Assembly: GCA_024404095.1 (NCBI GenBank)
Contig: JAKSQO010000016.1
Span: 1-52,971, forward strand
DNA length: 52,971 nt
Direction: 5' to 3'
From: Clostridia bacterium
GTDB taxonomy: Bacteria; Bacillota; Clostridia; Oscillospirales; Acutalibacteraceae
Shown here: positions 9,201-17,511 of the stretch, in pieces
Position numbering within the stretch: the first letter of the stretch is position 1
Layout: every line of letters begins with the position of its first letter
The notes under the pieces: generated by a model
The model's input: the letters and a program-made list of their open reading frames with translations, nothing else
The model's database searches: none
What the model was told of the DNA's origin: nothing
Position numbers and translations under genes: made by a program

Positions 9201-9424
9201 AGATTCAGACAATGCGTAAGGATGCTGACTTCAACGTAACCGACCATATTATCGTAACAGTAAGCGGCAATGATAAGATTGCAGAGCTTATTGAGCGCAA
9301 TAAGGAGTTTATTTTCACAACTGTTGTTGCTGATGACGCAAAGTACGGCGAGCCCGACGGATACACAGCTGACTGGAACATCAACGGTGAGAAAGTAACT
9401 CTCAGCGTTAAGGTTGCAGAATAA
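6278..9424 (+). CDS. ileS: isoleucyl-tRNA synthetase, long (eukaryote-like) type
   Basis: Charges tRNA-Ile in the cytoplasm. A class I synthetase of 1048 residues with HIGH (53-56) and KMSKS (599-603). Between them lies the editing domain (around TTTPWTLPSNVAL), and after them the anticodon-binding and C-terminal domains. The length and text (GLPVELEVEKLLG, CPRCGTPLSSHEVAQGYK) match the long IleRS clade shared with eukaryotes, not the roughly 930-residue bacterial type with a C-terminal zinc finger. This clade is often less sensitive to mupirocin; resistance here is inference. The start is ATG 6278, 10 bp after AAAGGAG (6261-6267), not the TTG just before it. Regulated by the upstream T-box. 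Confidence 0.96.
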   Translation: MYKKVSTNMNFVEREKAIEKFWKENEIFEKTCEKKGPSYVFYDGPPTANGKPHIGHVLTRVIKDLIPRYRTMKGYQVPRKAGWDTHGLPVELEVEKLLGLDGKEQIEEYGLEPFIAKCKESVWKYKGMWEDFSFTVGFWADMENPYVTYHNSFIESEWWALKQIYEKGLIYKGFKIVPYCPRCGTPLSSHEVAQGYKNVKERSAIARFKVKDEDAYFLAWTTTPWTLPSNVALCVNPNEEYAKVKAADGYTYYIAVALLDKVLGALGEDGKPAYEILEKFVGKDMEYKEYEPLFECAGERAAKQKKKAHFVTCDTYVTMSDGTGIVHIAPAFGEDDNRIGRNYDLPFVQFVDGKGNMTEETPFAGLFVKEADVPVLQNLEERGLLFSAPKFEHDYPFCWRCDTPLIYYARESWFIKMTAVRDRLIANNNTINWIPESIGKGRFGDWLENVQDWGVSRNRYWGTPLNIWECECGHLHSIGSIEELKSMSDNCPDDIELHRPYVDNVTIKCPECGKEMHRVPEVIDCWFDSGSMPFAQHHYPFENKELFESQFPADFISEAVDQTRGWFYSLLAISTLIFDKAPFKNVIVLGHVQDENGQKMSKSKGNAVDPFDALQTYGADAIRWYFYTNSAPWLPNRFHGKAVTEGQRKFMGTLWNTYAFYVLYADIDEFDPTKYELDYSKLSVMDKWLLSKLNTMVGIVDSNMENYKIPEACKALQEFTDDMSNWYVRRCRERYWKQNLDEDKINAYLTLYTALVTVAKTAAPMIPFMAEDIYQNLVCSVDRNAPESIHLCSFPEVNKDFVDAELEKNMDEVLNIVGLGRTARNGANIKNRQPLGSMYVNADIKLDGYYADIIRDELNVKTVSFVDAADDLMSYNFKPQLKTLGPKYGKQLGEIRTLLAELDGSAAKKELDENGSIKLNISIGEIELTAEDLLIESVQKSGLFSVSDFGVTVAIDTELTPELIEEGFVREVISKIQTMRKDADFNVTDHIIVTVSGNDKIAELIERNKEFIFTTVVADDAKYGEPDGYTADWNINGEKVTLSVKVAE

Positions 9425-9431
9425 AATAACT

Positions 9432-9462
9432 AAACGGTGGCTGAAAACAGTCACCGTTTTTT
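9432..9462 (+). terminator. intrinsic terminator after ileS
   Basis: Stem AAACGGTGGCTG/CAGTCACCGTTT with an AAAA loop, then a T run. It lies 8 bp after the ileS stop and 12 bp before the next ATG. Confidence 0.85.
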
Positions 9463-9474
9463 CGGAGAATAAAA

Positions 9475-9966
9475 ATGGACACGATTATTCACAACATACC
9501 GCCTGTATTTGACAGCGAAAGCAGAATATTGATTCTTGGCAGTTTTCCGTCGGTTAAATCGAGAGAAGCGGAGTTCTTTTACGGACATCCGCAGAATCGT
9601 TTTTGGAAAGTGACAGCCGCTGTTTTCAGTGATGAAGTTCCGCAGACAACGGTGGAAAAGAAATCATTTCTGTTGAGAAATCACATTGCACTGTGGGATG
9701 TGATTGCAAGCTGTGAAATAACAGGCAGTGCGGACAGCAGTATCAAAAATGCCGTGCCGAATGATATTTCCGTAATTCTGGATACAGCTGATATAAGAGC
9801 GGTTTTTGTAAACGGAAAGACAGCGGAAAAATATTATAAAAAATATCTTTTTTCGCAGACAAAAAGGGAGGCAATTTGTCTTTCGTCAACGTCACCTGCC
9901 AATGCGGCAAAAAGTCTTGAACAGTTGGTGGAGGAATGGAGAATTATTAAAGGGCGGTCGCTGTAA
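9475..9966 (+). CDS. DNA-deoxyinosine/uracil glycosylase of the UDG superfamily (HDG, family 6 type)
   Basis: A 163-residue single-domain protein. It carries motif I GSFPS (about residues 22-26), then FYGHPQNRFWK, and a late motif LSSTSPANA. This combination is the hallmark of the hypoxanthine-DNA glycosylase branch of the uracil-DNA glycosylase superfamily, which removes deaminated bases to start base-excision repair. It starts at ATG 9475 with GGAGA just before it. Its last codons form one arm of the terminator shared with the convergent ABC gene. It may be transcribed by readthrough from ileS, since no separate promoter is evident. Confidence 0.82.
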   Translation: MDTIIHNIPPVFDSESRILILGSFPSVKSREAEFFYGHPQNRFWKVTAAVFSDEVPQTTVEKKSFLLRNHIALWDVIASCEITGSADSSIKNAVPNDISVILDTADIRAVFVNGKTAEKYYKKYLFSQTKREAICLSSTSPANAAKSLEQLVEEWRIIKGRSL

Positions 9967-9978
9967 CCGCCCTTTAAT
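9946..9978. terminator. terminator hairpin between convergent genes
   Basis: The inverted repeat ATTAAAGGGCGGT (9946-9958) / ACCGCCCTTTAAT (9966-9978) overlaps the glycosylase stop codon and lies 16 bp from the end of the ABC gene. It can serve both directions, although U-runs are short. Confidence 0.65.
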
Positions 9979-9994
9979 TATTGTTTAATGAAAA

Positions 9995-11755
9995 TCAAAC
10001 GCTATACATCTCGTACATATTTGCATAAATACCGCCTTTTTCAAGCAGCTCCTGATGTGTGCCCTGCTCCTCAATGCCGTTTCGGGTAAGGACAATAATT
10101 TTATCTGCATTTTTGATAGTTGTCAGGCGGTGTGCGATGGTGAGGGTTGTTCTGCCTTTTGAAAGCTCCTCAAGTGATTTCTGAATAAGTCGCTCGCTTT
10201 CGTTGTCAAGCGCTGATGTTGCCTCATCAAGAATGAGTATCGGGGGATTTTTGAGGAATACACGGGCAATTGAAATACGCTGCTTCTGACCGCCTGAGAG
10301 CTTGATTCCACGCTCGCCGACATAGGTGTTGTATCCGTCCGAAAGCTCCATTATAAAGTCATGCGCGCCTGCTTTCTTGGCAGCCGCTATAATTTCCTCG
10401 TCGCTTGCGTTCTGATTACCGTAGGCGATGTTTTCTTTTATAGAACCTGAGAAGAGGTAAACATCCTGCTGAACGACGCCGATATTTTCACGCAGGGAAG
10501 CGAGAGTGAATTCTCTTACATCCGTTCCGTCAATCATAATAGAGCCGTCATTGATTTTATAGAATCGGGGAATAAGGTTGCAGATAGTAGTTTTTCCGCC
10601 GCCCGACGGGCCGACGATTGCAACATTCTGTCCTTTAGGAATACTGATGTTGATATCATTAAGAATCTGTCTTCCCTCATCTGTGTATGAGAAGCTGACA
10701 TCCTTGAATTCAACATTACCCTCAATATTTTTTGCTTCCTTAAGTCCTGTTTCGTCCTTTGCTTCCGGCTCAACCTCCATAATCTCAACAAATCGTTCAA
10801 TGCCTGTAATGCCGTTCTGAAGCTGTTCACTGAACTGAACAATCTGACGGATGCTTGTCAGAAGCGTTGAAACCATAAGCAGATATGCTGTCAGGTCAGC
10901 AGGGGCAATTTTGCCGTTCATTATGAAGAGAGCACCTGCACAGACAACAAGAATATACATAAGACCGTCAGAGAGACGGACAACTGTGTGGAAACCTGCC
11001 ATTGCAAAGTAAGAATCTTTTTTTGAACGGTAGAAAACCTCATTGCCTTTTTCAAATTTTGCGCGTTCTATGTCCTCGTTAGCAAACGATTTTACAACAC
11101 GCATACCGAGCAGAGTATCTTCAGCCTGTGCGTTGATTTCACCAAGCTCATGACGGCGTGTTTTGAACGCATCACGCATACGTTTTTTAAATTTTGATGT
11201 TCCGAAAACCATAAGAGGAATTGAAATAAACATTATCAGCGTAAGCGGCACGTTAATTGTTGCAAGGTAAATGAAGCTTCCGATAAATTTCAGCGAAGCG
11301 ATAAAATACTGCTCGGGGCAATGGTGCGAAAACTCGGCAATATCAAAAAGGTCGGATGTGATTCTTGACATCAGCTGACCGACTTTTGTGTTGTCGTAGT
11401 AGGAAAAAGAAAGCGTCTGCAAATGTGAGAAAAGGTCACGGCGCATATCTGTTTCCATCTTTGTTCCCATTATGTGACCGCCCGCTTCCATATAGTAGTT
11501 TGCGGCGCTGTCGAGCAGACGAAGTATAAGATAGAAAATTGCTATTTTTCCTATATAGGAAAGTGTGAGCAGATGCGGATTGTTGATGCCTGTGTCGGTG
11601 ATGTTTCTTGCGATAACGGGCAAGGCAAGCTCGCACACTACCGTGAAGCTGGCACAGAACAGGTCAAGTACAAGATAACCCTTGTAATGCTTGTAGTATG
11701 GCAGAAACTTTTTAAGCAGCTCCCATGTACTGCGTTTTGATTTTTTGTTTTTCAT
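9995..11755 (-). CDS. ABC exporter half-transporter (MsbA/multidrug type)
   Basis: A 586-residue fusion of a six-helix type I exporter transmembrane domain (about 1-330) and an ATPase domain. Walker A GPSGGGKT lies near residue 381, the signature LSGGQ near 486, Walker B ILILDEATSALD follows it, and the switch His is in IAHRLTT. Such half-transporters dimerise and export lipids, peptides or drugs. There is no neighbouring second half, so a homodimer is likely. GGAGG lies 10 bp before the ATG. It is a single-gene unit ending at the shared hairpin 9946-9978. The substrate is unknown. Confidence 0.93.
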   Translation of the reverse strand: MKNKKSKRSTWELLKKFLPYYKHYKGYLVLDLFCASFTVVCELALPVIARNITDTGINNPHLLTLSYIGKIAIFYLILRLLDSAANYYMEAGGHIMGTKMETDMRRDLFSHLQTLSFSYYDNTKVGQLMSRITSDLFDIAEFSHHCPEQYFIASLKFIGSFIYLATINVPLTLIMFISIPLMVFGTSKFKKRMRDAFKTRRHELGEINAQAEDTLLGMRVVKSFANEDIERAKFEKGNEVFYRSKKDSYFAMAGFHTVVRLSDGLMYILVVCAGALFIMNGKIAPADLTAYLLMVSTLLTSIRQIVQFSEQLQNGITGIERFVEIMEVEPEAKDETGLKEAKNIEGNVEFKDVSFSYTDEGRQILNDINISIPKGQNVAIVGPSGGGKTTICNLIPRFYKINDGSIMIDGTDVREFTLASLRENIGVVQQDVYLFSGSIKENIAYGNQNASDEEIIAAAKKAGAHDFIMELSDGYNTYVGERGIKLSGGQKQRISIARVFLKNPPILILDEATSALDNESERLIQKSLEELSKGRTTLTIAHRLTTIKNADKIIVLTRNGIEEQGTHQELLEKGGIYANMYEMYSV

Positions 11756-11849
11756 TTCCTGAAATCCTCCGAAAATTTTCTGTCAGTATTCTAACATAAA
11801 ATGAGTTATTTTTAAACAAACAATTTTGAATTGTTGAAAAAATAAAAGA

Positions 11850-11875
11850 AAACTGCGGATTTTTCACCGCAGTTT
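11850..11875 (-). terminator. intrinsic terminator after the GH42-like gene
   Basis: Stem AAACTGCGG/CCGCAGTTT. On the minus strand it is followed by TCTTTTATTTTTTC. Confidence 0.85.
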
Positions 11876-11878
11876 TTA

Positions 11879-13801
11879 TTAAGTATCAAGCCTGAAAAGC
11901 AAGGCTTCGCCTTTTTTCATTTCAACTGTAAATGTGTCGGAATGAACCGAATTAAACCCGTTTCCGAGAAGCTGAGAAATGTTATATTCTTTGTCGAGCT
12001 TAACCGTCTTTTTGCCGTCAGATGCAGCACAGAGCGCAACGTAATTGTTGTTTATGTAAATTAAATCTTCACTTTCAATATAAGTACGGACTCCGTTTGA
12101 CTTGCAGAAAGCCTTAAGCTCTTTTACGGAAAAATTCTGTTTAAGTTCCGTTGAAATCAGATAAGATATTTTTTCTTTTTTGCAGACCGCAAGCGCACTT
12201 TTAAGATAATCCGTTTTCGTTCCGGACATAAATATAACCGCTTTGTAATTTCTGCAAACCTCATCAAAATCGGAGATGTCAAAAATGTCATAAGATGTTC
12301 CGATAAGACCGAGTGCCTCACGCTGATTGTATATTGCGTTGCGAAGAGAGTTGTTTGTCAAATATTTGTACGCACTCTCGTCGACAAAAATTGCAAGCTC
12401 AGATTTTGAACCGCGGTCGGTGTCGTTGAGGCTCTGAGCGTAAATGCTGCGGAAGTGTTCCATCTCGGACATTATATCATTGTCGGCATACCAGCCGCCC
12501 CACATATCAAACCACCACAGACCGTTGCCCTTGATAAGCTGTCGGCAAAACGATTTGCGTATAGCGTTGATTGATTGTTCTTTTGTTTCAAGACCGTCCC
12601 AGATTATACCGTTGAGATTGTTGTTCGGGTCGGTTTCAGGGTCTTTTTCGTTCAGATGGACAGTCAGATGTGTACGTATATCACATTCCTGAAAACACAT
12701 TTTGCCGTGCAGTCTGACGGAATCGGCGGGATACATTTCTGTCCAGTCAATGCCGATACTGCGGTTGCCGATATAAGAATTCGGAGAACAGATAAAGTCA
12801 ATGTTTTTATCGTTCAGCAGAACCTTGAGCGCGTGCGAACCCCAAAGCGGATTGGTTACCTCAAGTGAATAGCCGTAGAACGAACCGATAACAACATTGC
12901 TGCCTGTTTCTTCCTTTGCCACACGGGCAAAATATGTAATCGCATCAGCAACGGCAAAGCTTGCGTATTCAAGAAAACGGGAAAGATATTCATCTTTAAA
13001 ATAGTTTGTCTTTTTGTTAAGCGGCGACAGGTCGGGAAGTCCTTTGTATTCGATTTCGGGATAGTATACGTTCAAAAATTCCTTAAATCCTTTTTCCGCA
13101 TTCTTACAGCAGCCTGCATTCAGGTCGAAGTGGAACCATTCCTCGGTATTACCGCCTGCAATCTGATAGCCTATAATATGTGAGGCGTAATCCGTTGTGT
13201 TGACATAGCGAATAAATTCACGAAGCATCTGTGCCATATCAGTGCGCCACTTGTCAGAATAGAGGGATTCACGCAGGGTTGTTCCGCCAACCATTTCAGT
13301 AGTGCTGTCGGGATTTTCCTCGAGCCACCATTCTGGCATACTGATGTTGACGCGCGGAATGATGTTTGCATCGGGATTTGTGCTGAGAATTTTTCTTATG
13401 GAATTATCGAGAGCGGAAAAATCAGGCTTGCCTTTTACGTCAAAAATTCCTTTTGTGAACGGTTTGAAGCCCTCGGTACGGCTTATCCATTTACCGGCAA
13501 AAAGAACAGGAACGGAGAAAAACGAATAGCCTGCGTTTGTGAAATCGCCGTATTCGTTGAACTCCTCAAGATATGTCATATAGGCGGTTGAAGTGAACGG
13601 CTTACCGTTGACAAAGAGCGCAGGAACTCCGCCGCAGTCTTTGATTTCAGAATGAACGCTGACATATTTATCCATATCTCTTTGCACCTCTTTGTTTAAG
13701 TTTATATACTCAGCATCGGTAAATGTTTTCGGGAAAGAAAAAGTGTATCCGAAAAATGTAATTAACGAAAGAAAAATGCTTAGTATTCTTTTGAAAACCA
13801 T
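11879..13801 (-). CDS. secreted beta-galactosidase-like glycoside hydrolase (GH42-like, clan GH-A)
   Basis: A 640-residue protein with an N-terminal signal or anchor (residues 4-23) and a TIM-barrel-like domain. Candidate catalytic residues are a Glu in GGNTEEW (220/221, acid/base) and Glu372 in CFQECD (nucleophile). A Rossmann-like region (about 460-560, LAIFVDES..., AVIFMSGT) resembles the GH42 trimerisation domain, and a small beta-domain ends the protein. Probably cleaves beta-galactosides or a related linkage outside the membrane; family membership is from motif pattern only. It follows the BNR/sialidase-like gene by 13 bp and is surely co-transcribed with it. Confidence 0.72.
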   Translation of the reverse strand: MVFKRILSIFLSLITFFGYTFSFPKTFTDAEYINLNKEVQRDMDKYVSVHSEIKDCGGVPALFVNGKPFTSTAYMTYLEEFNEYGDFTNAGYSFFSVPVLFAGKWISRTEGFKPFTKGIFDVKGKPDFSALDNSIRKILSTNPDANIIPRVNISMPEWWLEENPDSTTEMVGGTTLRESLYSDKWRTDMAQMLREFIRYVNTTDYASHIIGYQIAGGNTEEWFHFDLNAGCCKNAEKGFKEFLNVYYPEIEYKGLPDLSPLNKKTNYFKDEYLSRFLEYASFAVADAITYFARVAKEETGSNVVIGSFYGYSLEVTNPLWGSHALKVLLNDKNIDFICSPNSYIGNRSIGIDWTEMYPADSVRLHGKMCFQECDIRTHLTVHLNEKDPETDPNNNLNGIIWDGLETKEQSINAIRKSFCRQLIKGNGLWWFDMWGGWYADNDIMSEMEHFRSIYAQSLNDTDRGSKSELAIFVDESAYKYLTNNSLRNAIYNQREALGLIGTSYDIFDISDFDEVCRNYKAVIFMSGTKTDYLKSALAVCKKEKISYLISTELKQNFSVKELKAFCKSNGVRTYIESEDLIYINNNYVALCAASDGKKTVKLDKEYNISQLLGNGFNSVHSDTFTVEMKKGEALLFRLDT

Positions 13802-13814
13802 AAGATGACTCCTG

Positions 13815-14870
13815 TTACTCGGTTATTTTCCATTTCTGCTGCATAATTGCCGCAGGTGCGTTTTCTTCCGGGTGAGCATAGAAAACGGTAAGCAGAGTTG
13901 AATCGTCAAGCTCAACTGTTGCAGGATAACCGATATCATCCGAAACATGATTTTCGTAAATTGTATGGGGCTCCGACCACGTTTCTCCGTTGTCACGGCT
14001 GAATATCGCACGGATACCGTAAGGATACTCCCTGTAACCGTAAACAGAAACAAGCAGTCCCGAGGAGTGATAAAACAGGTGAGCGGGTGCACCGCCGTGG
14101 TCGGGCAGAATTCTGTGCGGAGCTGTCCATGTTTTGCCGCAGTCGGTTGACTCGCTTTGAAAAAGAGTGAAATTGTTCTCTGTTCTGATATGGCAGATAA
14201 GTTTCCTGTCGGGGCACTGAACAACGTGCGGCTCGCAGGAATAAAGTCCCTCAATATCGGGAATCATGCCGACTAAATCCATAGAGCCGTCTGCGTTTAT
14301 TTTATAGCACTGAACTCCCTGAGCTCCGTCAAGAAAGCTGTCCTTTTCGTTAAAAATTCTTCCTGTCCAAAGCACAGTTCCGTCATTCAGTTCAATAGGT
14401 CCGTGCGGAGAGGTGACAGGTGACTTGAATATTTTTCCGAAAGATTTGCCGCAATCGCTGCTCAGACAGAATTCAGAACCCAAGTCTCTTTTTTCTTCTT
14501 CGTCAGTAACCGTATCGAGATACGACGTAATATATTTGTTGTTCGGGTTACAGCCGTACTGAAACTCTCGTGTGTTGTTGAAGGATGTAAGTACAGCCCC
14601 GCTTTTGCCGAACGGAACAATTCCTGCGTCACGGTCATCAAGTGTTGTGTCAATTACCGGTGTCGGAGGTGTGTATGTTTCGCCGTTATCATCGCTGAAA
14701 GAAATGCACGCTTTACCGAAGGGACAGATATGTTCAAGTCGAAATCCCGAGCAGGCAACCGCGATGCGTCCGTCCTGCATTTTTGCAATGCTCGGCCACG
14801 CAAAATAGTTGTGTTTACTCAGTTCATTGTTGATAATTATTTTCGGTGAACCGATAAGCTCAATTTTCAT
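13815..14870 (-). CDS. BNR-repeat sialidase-like protein
   Basis: A 351-residue six-bladed beta-propeller candidate. At least four Asp-box repeats (S-x-D-x-G-x-x-W/Y/F) lie at about residues 59-66, 137-144, 241-248 and 291-298. A lone Arg near residue 80 (DDRDAG) could be catalytic, but I do not see a clear FRIP motif, so true sialidase activity is uncertain. There is no signal peptide, so it is probably cytoplasmic, unlike the secreted GH42-like partner encoded 13 bp downstream. The start is ATG 14870 after GAGG. Genes of this type often process a sugar or sugar acid from host or plant glycans. Confidence 0.72.
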   Translation of the reverse strand: MKIELIGSPKIIINNELSKHNYFAWPSIAKMQDGRIAVACSGFRLEHICPFGKACISFSDDNGETYTPPTPVIDTTLDDRDAGIVPFGKSGAVLTSFNNTREFQYGCNPNNKYITSYLDTVTDEEEKRDLGSEFCLSSDCGKSFGKIFKSPVTSPHGPIELNDGTVLWTGRIFNEKDSFLDGAQGVQCYKINADGSMDLVGMIPDIEGLYSCEPHVVQCPDRKLICHIRTENNFTLFQSESTDCGKTWTAPHRILPDHGGAPAHLFYHSSGLLVSVYGYREYPYGIRAIFSRDNGETWSEPHTIYENHVSDDIGYPATVELDDSTLLTVFYAHPEENAPAAIMQQKWKITE

Positions 14871-14888
14871 AGTATAACCTCATTTAAC

Positions 14889-14924
14889 AAAAGCGAAGAT
14901 AACCGTTCGGCTGTCTTCGCTTTT
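14889..14924 (-). terminator. intrinsic terminator after the secreted alpha/beta hydrolase
   Basis: A 12-bp stem (AAAAGCGAAGAT / GTCTTCGCTTTT) lies between the hydrolase stop and the start of the sialidase-like gene. Only 18 bp separate it from that ATG, so downstream expression needs readthrough or a very close promoter. Confidence 0.75.
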
Positions 14925-14930
14925 GATTTT

Positions 14931-16730
14931 TTATTCAAAGAATCCTCTCGGACCCCAGAAGTAATAAAGTGCTTCGCTTGTGCCCTTGCAGAGGAAAAGA
15001 AGAATTTTGTCAAGGGTATCATTGCCTTTTTCCTTTGCGCCTGCCTCAATAAGTGCGGCTTCAAGCTCTGCTTCGGCTGCTTCTGTTTCTCCGACAACAA
15101 TTACTGTTTTAGCAAGGTTGATTTCAGCGGCACTGATTGCTTTTTGCAGTCTGTCCGCTGTTCCTGCATCAAGCGTGCTGAGGTCAACAGTCTTTGCAAA
15201 CTTAACTGTGTCTGCAAGGTCATCGGTTCTGCGGTGAGTGTTGAACTGGGGATAGTCAGATGTTGAGAACACATTGACATCCTTTGCGGCTACAAGAATA
15301 AAGGAAGCAAGACGTACAACAACGTCATTTGCACCGATGCTTTCGTGATCCTGACCGCCGAAGAACCATGTTGTCATCGGGAATGCACAGGTTGATGCGT
15401 CAACCTGTCTGTCAGGTGAAATGAAATTATATTCGGGATATGCCTTCTGAACATAACCGTCGGGAAGTGTTTCGCCGACCTTGGAGAAGGTTGCGCCGAT
15501 AGATGTTGATGATGAATGGATAATTTTATCTGAATTTGAATCGGAATCAATAAGGCTGTAAAGCTGAAGACCGTATCCGCATACATCATATATTCCTATT
15601 CCGTTTGCTTCATAGCTCTTAAGGTTCTTAACCATATTTATCTGAGCGTTATGGAATTTTTCAACACGGCGTGTTAATTCTGTTCCGGGTGTAAGATATC
15701 TGGCGGCAAGCTCATCATACATTGATGACGGAACAAGACCCCACATTGTCGTAACCCTTGAAAGTGTGCCTTCGGTAAGTCCCTCAGCAACCTGTGCAAA
15801 CATATCAATGAAAAGCTGTTTGGGAAGAAGACGGAGAACGATGTTGATAAGCCAGCCTGTATAGTCGTCCTCGCCGACAAGCTTTGTAAACATTGTTCTG
15901 TAAATGCCCTCATCGCTGTAATCAAGCTGACCGAGCATTACTTTGCCGACAATTTCCGAGCCGTCAAGAGCGGGAACGATGAAAACAATTTTGTTAAGGT
16001 CTGCACCGTCGGGATGCTCACCGACATATGCAACCGAAACAGCACCGCCAAGGCTTATAGGAACAAGATTTACCTTGTCCTTGCCCGTTTCACGTTTTGC
16101 TTTTTCTATAATGGCTTCGAGCTGGTCAACGATATCATAAATATCTCCGAATGAGTCATAAGCGAAATAGTAGAGGTTTTCCTCACCGACAGCTTCTGCA
16201 TAATCCTGAAGCGGAACATTTCTGAAAATAGTGTCCTTCTGCTCCTGTGTGCATTCTGCGAAGCACTTGTTGTCGTAACCCTCGACCTGATAGCTGTGGG
16301 TCGGTGTGGCGTCCTCGTTATATGCGAGGTCTGACAGCAGGTCGGATGCAACCTTGTGAGTTGCGGCGGTAAGACCGATATCACGCTGGAAGATAACAGA
16401 AAGAATCAGCGGAACAAGCAGACCCTTGACAAGCTCCATAGCGTCAACGTGAACAGGCCAGCCTGTGATTGCTTCGCCGTTGCGGTCAAGAACACGGTCG
16501 CCGTTTTCGTCAACCATATATGTATCTGCCTGACCTATACCGTGAATAATAATGGAGGGATAAACCTCATCTCTGGGGAAATCCTTTGCCGAAACAACTC
16601 CTGCCGCCTCGTTAAGAGAGGAGACTGTTGTTATCTTAGCTTCCGCATGAGCAAAAACAACGGTAAAGGTTGAAAGGATAAGTGCAACAGAAAGAATAAG
16701 AGAAATTACTTTGGTTGTGACTTTTTTCAT
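14931..16730 (-). CDS. secreted alpha/beta-hydrolase-like protein
   Basis: A 599-residue protein with a signal peptide (about 1-29). The alpha/beta-hydrolase signs are the oxyanion-hole stretch IIIHGIG (60-66) and a nucleophile elbow PISLGG around Ser226, which lacks the first Gly of the usual GxSxG. A likely catalytic His region is GGQDHES (about residues 466-472). The C-terminal roughly 90 residues are helical and alanine/glutamate rich, with a FIVAR-like look, and end in an aromatic tail. Lipase or esterase activity is inference. It follows the dockerin/CBM2-like gene by 16 bp, so the two form an operon and may act at the same surface. Confidence 0.65.
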   Translation of the reverse strand: MKKVTTKVISLILSVALILSTFTVVFAHAEAKITTVSSLNEAAGVVSAKDFPRDEVYPSIIIHGIGQADTYMVDENGDRVLDRNGEAITGWPVHVDAMELVKGLLVPLILSVIFQRDIGLTAATHKVASDLLSDLAYNEDATPTHSYQVEGYDNKCFAECTQEQKDTIFRNVPLQDYAEAVGEENLYYFAYDSFGDIYDIVDQLEAIIEKAKRETGKDKVNLVPISLGGAVSVAYVGEHPDGADLNKIVFIVPALDGSEIVGKVMLGQLDYSDEGIYRTMFTKLVGEDDYTGWLINIVLRLLPKQLFIDMFAQVAEGLTEGTLSRVTTMWGLVPSSMYDELAARYLTPGTELTRRVEKFHNAQINMVKNLKSYEANGIGIYDVCGYGLQLYSLIDSDSNSDKIIHSSSTSIGATFSKVGETLPDGYVQKAYPEYNFISPDRQVDASTCAFPMTTWFFGGQDHESIGANDVVVRLASFILVAAKDVNVFSTSDYPQFNTHRRTDDLADTVKFAKTVDLSTLDAGTADRLQKAISAAEINLAKTVIVVGETEAAEAELEAALIEAGAKEKGNDTLDKILLFLCKGTSEALYYFWGPRGFFE

Positions 16731-16746
16731 TTTCGATTATCTCCTT

Positions 16747-17445
16747 TTAGTCAACGGTTTTGATACCTGTGATAGTAAGCCCCTCGGGAGAGGTGACAAT
16801 GAATCCGCATACAGCGGTTGATTCCGTAGGAATAGATGCGTTTCTGACAATGATTTCATCAGAATTTTCCTTACATTTGCAGTCCCAGCTTTTTGACAGA
16901 GTTACAGGGCTGCTGAGAGTAATTTTTGTGCTCCAGCCGCCGATTTCATCGTTGCCTGTATTCTTGACTGAAACGCTGAATTGATATGAATGAGTTCCGT
17001 CATCGTTATCCCATTCGTTCATAATCTGAATTGTTGAGAGGGATTTTTCGGTTTCGTATTCAGCTGAACGGCTGTTATCTATATTGTGTGCATCGTCCTG
17101 TGCGCCCTCAATGTAGGGGATTTTCTTTATATCGCCGACAGCGTATCTGTGCAGAATAAGAACGTCAGCGGAATTAACCTGACCGTCCTGGTTGACATCG
17201 GCAAGACGCTTCTGATTGTCAAACAGAGTGTCCTTTGATGAATTCTGAATAATCAGAAGTGAGTCGGATGCATTGATGAATCCGTCACCGTTGACATCGC
17301 CGACAGAGCAGTTCGCATAGGACTCGTTGGTAATTTTTGTTGTCTGATGAACAATCAGCGCAATAGCAGCAAAAACAACTGCAACGCAACAGAGAATAAT
17401 AATTATTTTTTTCTTATTGCCTGTAATTTTACTTCCTTTAAGCAT
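16747..17445 (-). CDS. membrane-anchored dockerin plus CBM2-like protein
   Basis: 232 residues: a short basic N-terminus, one transmembrane helix (about 13-33), then a dockerin-type pair of Ca loops (GDVNGDGFINASD at 49-61 and ADVNQDGQVNSAD at 82-94). After a linker comes a beta-rich domain (about 138-232). Its text, KNTGNDEIGGWSTKITL followed by LSKSWDCKC, follows the pattern of carbohydrate-binding family 2 (ITNTGxxxINGW). An extracellular dockerin tethered by its own N-terminal helix is the reverse of a cellulosomal enzyme; no cohesin is visible in the window. First gene of an operon with the secreted hydrolase 16 bp downstream. It has its own strong promoter. Confidence 0.75.
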   Translation of the reverse strand: MLKGSKITGNKKKIIIILCCVAVVFAAIALIVHQTTKITNESYANCSVGDVNGDGFINASDSLLIIQNSSKDTLFDNQKRLADVNQDGQVNSADVLILHRYAVGDIKKIPYIEGAQDDAHNIDNSRSAEYETEKSLSTIQIMNEWDNDDGTHSYQFSVSVKNTGNDEIGGWSTKITLSSPVTLSKSWDCKCKENSDEIIVRNASIPTESTAVCGFIVTSPEGLTITGIKTVD

Positions 17446-17476
17446 AACAGAAACCTCGGTTAAATTTAATAAGTTG

Positions 17477-17505
17477 ATTATAACAAATCATTTTCGCTTT
17501 TTCAA
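17477..17505 (-). promoter_or_regulatory. sigma-A promoter of the dockerin/hydrolase operon
   Basis: On the minus strand: TTGAAA (17500-17505), 17-bp spacer, TATAAT (17477-17482), about 30 bp before the ATG at 17445. Confidence 0.75.
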
Positions 17506-17511
17506 TATAAA

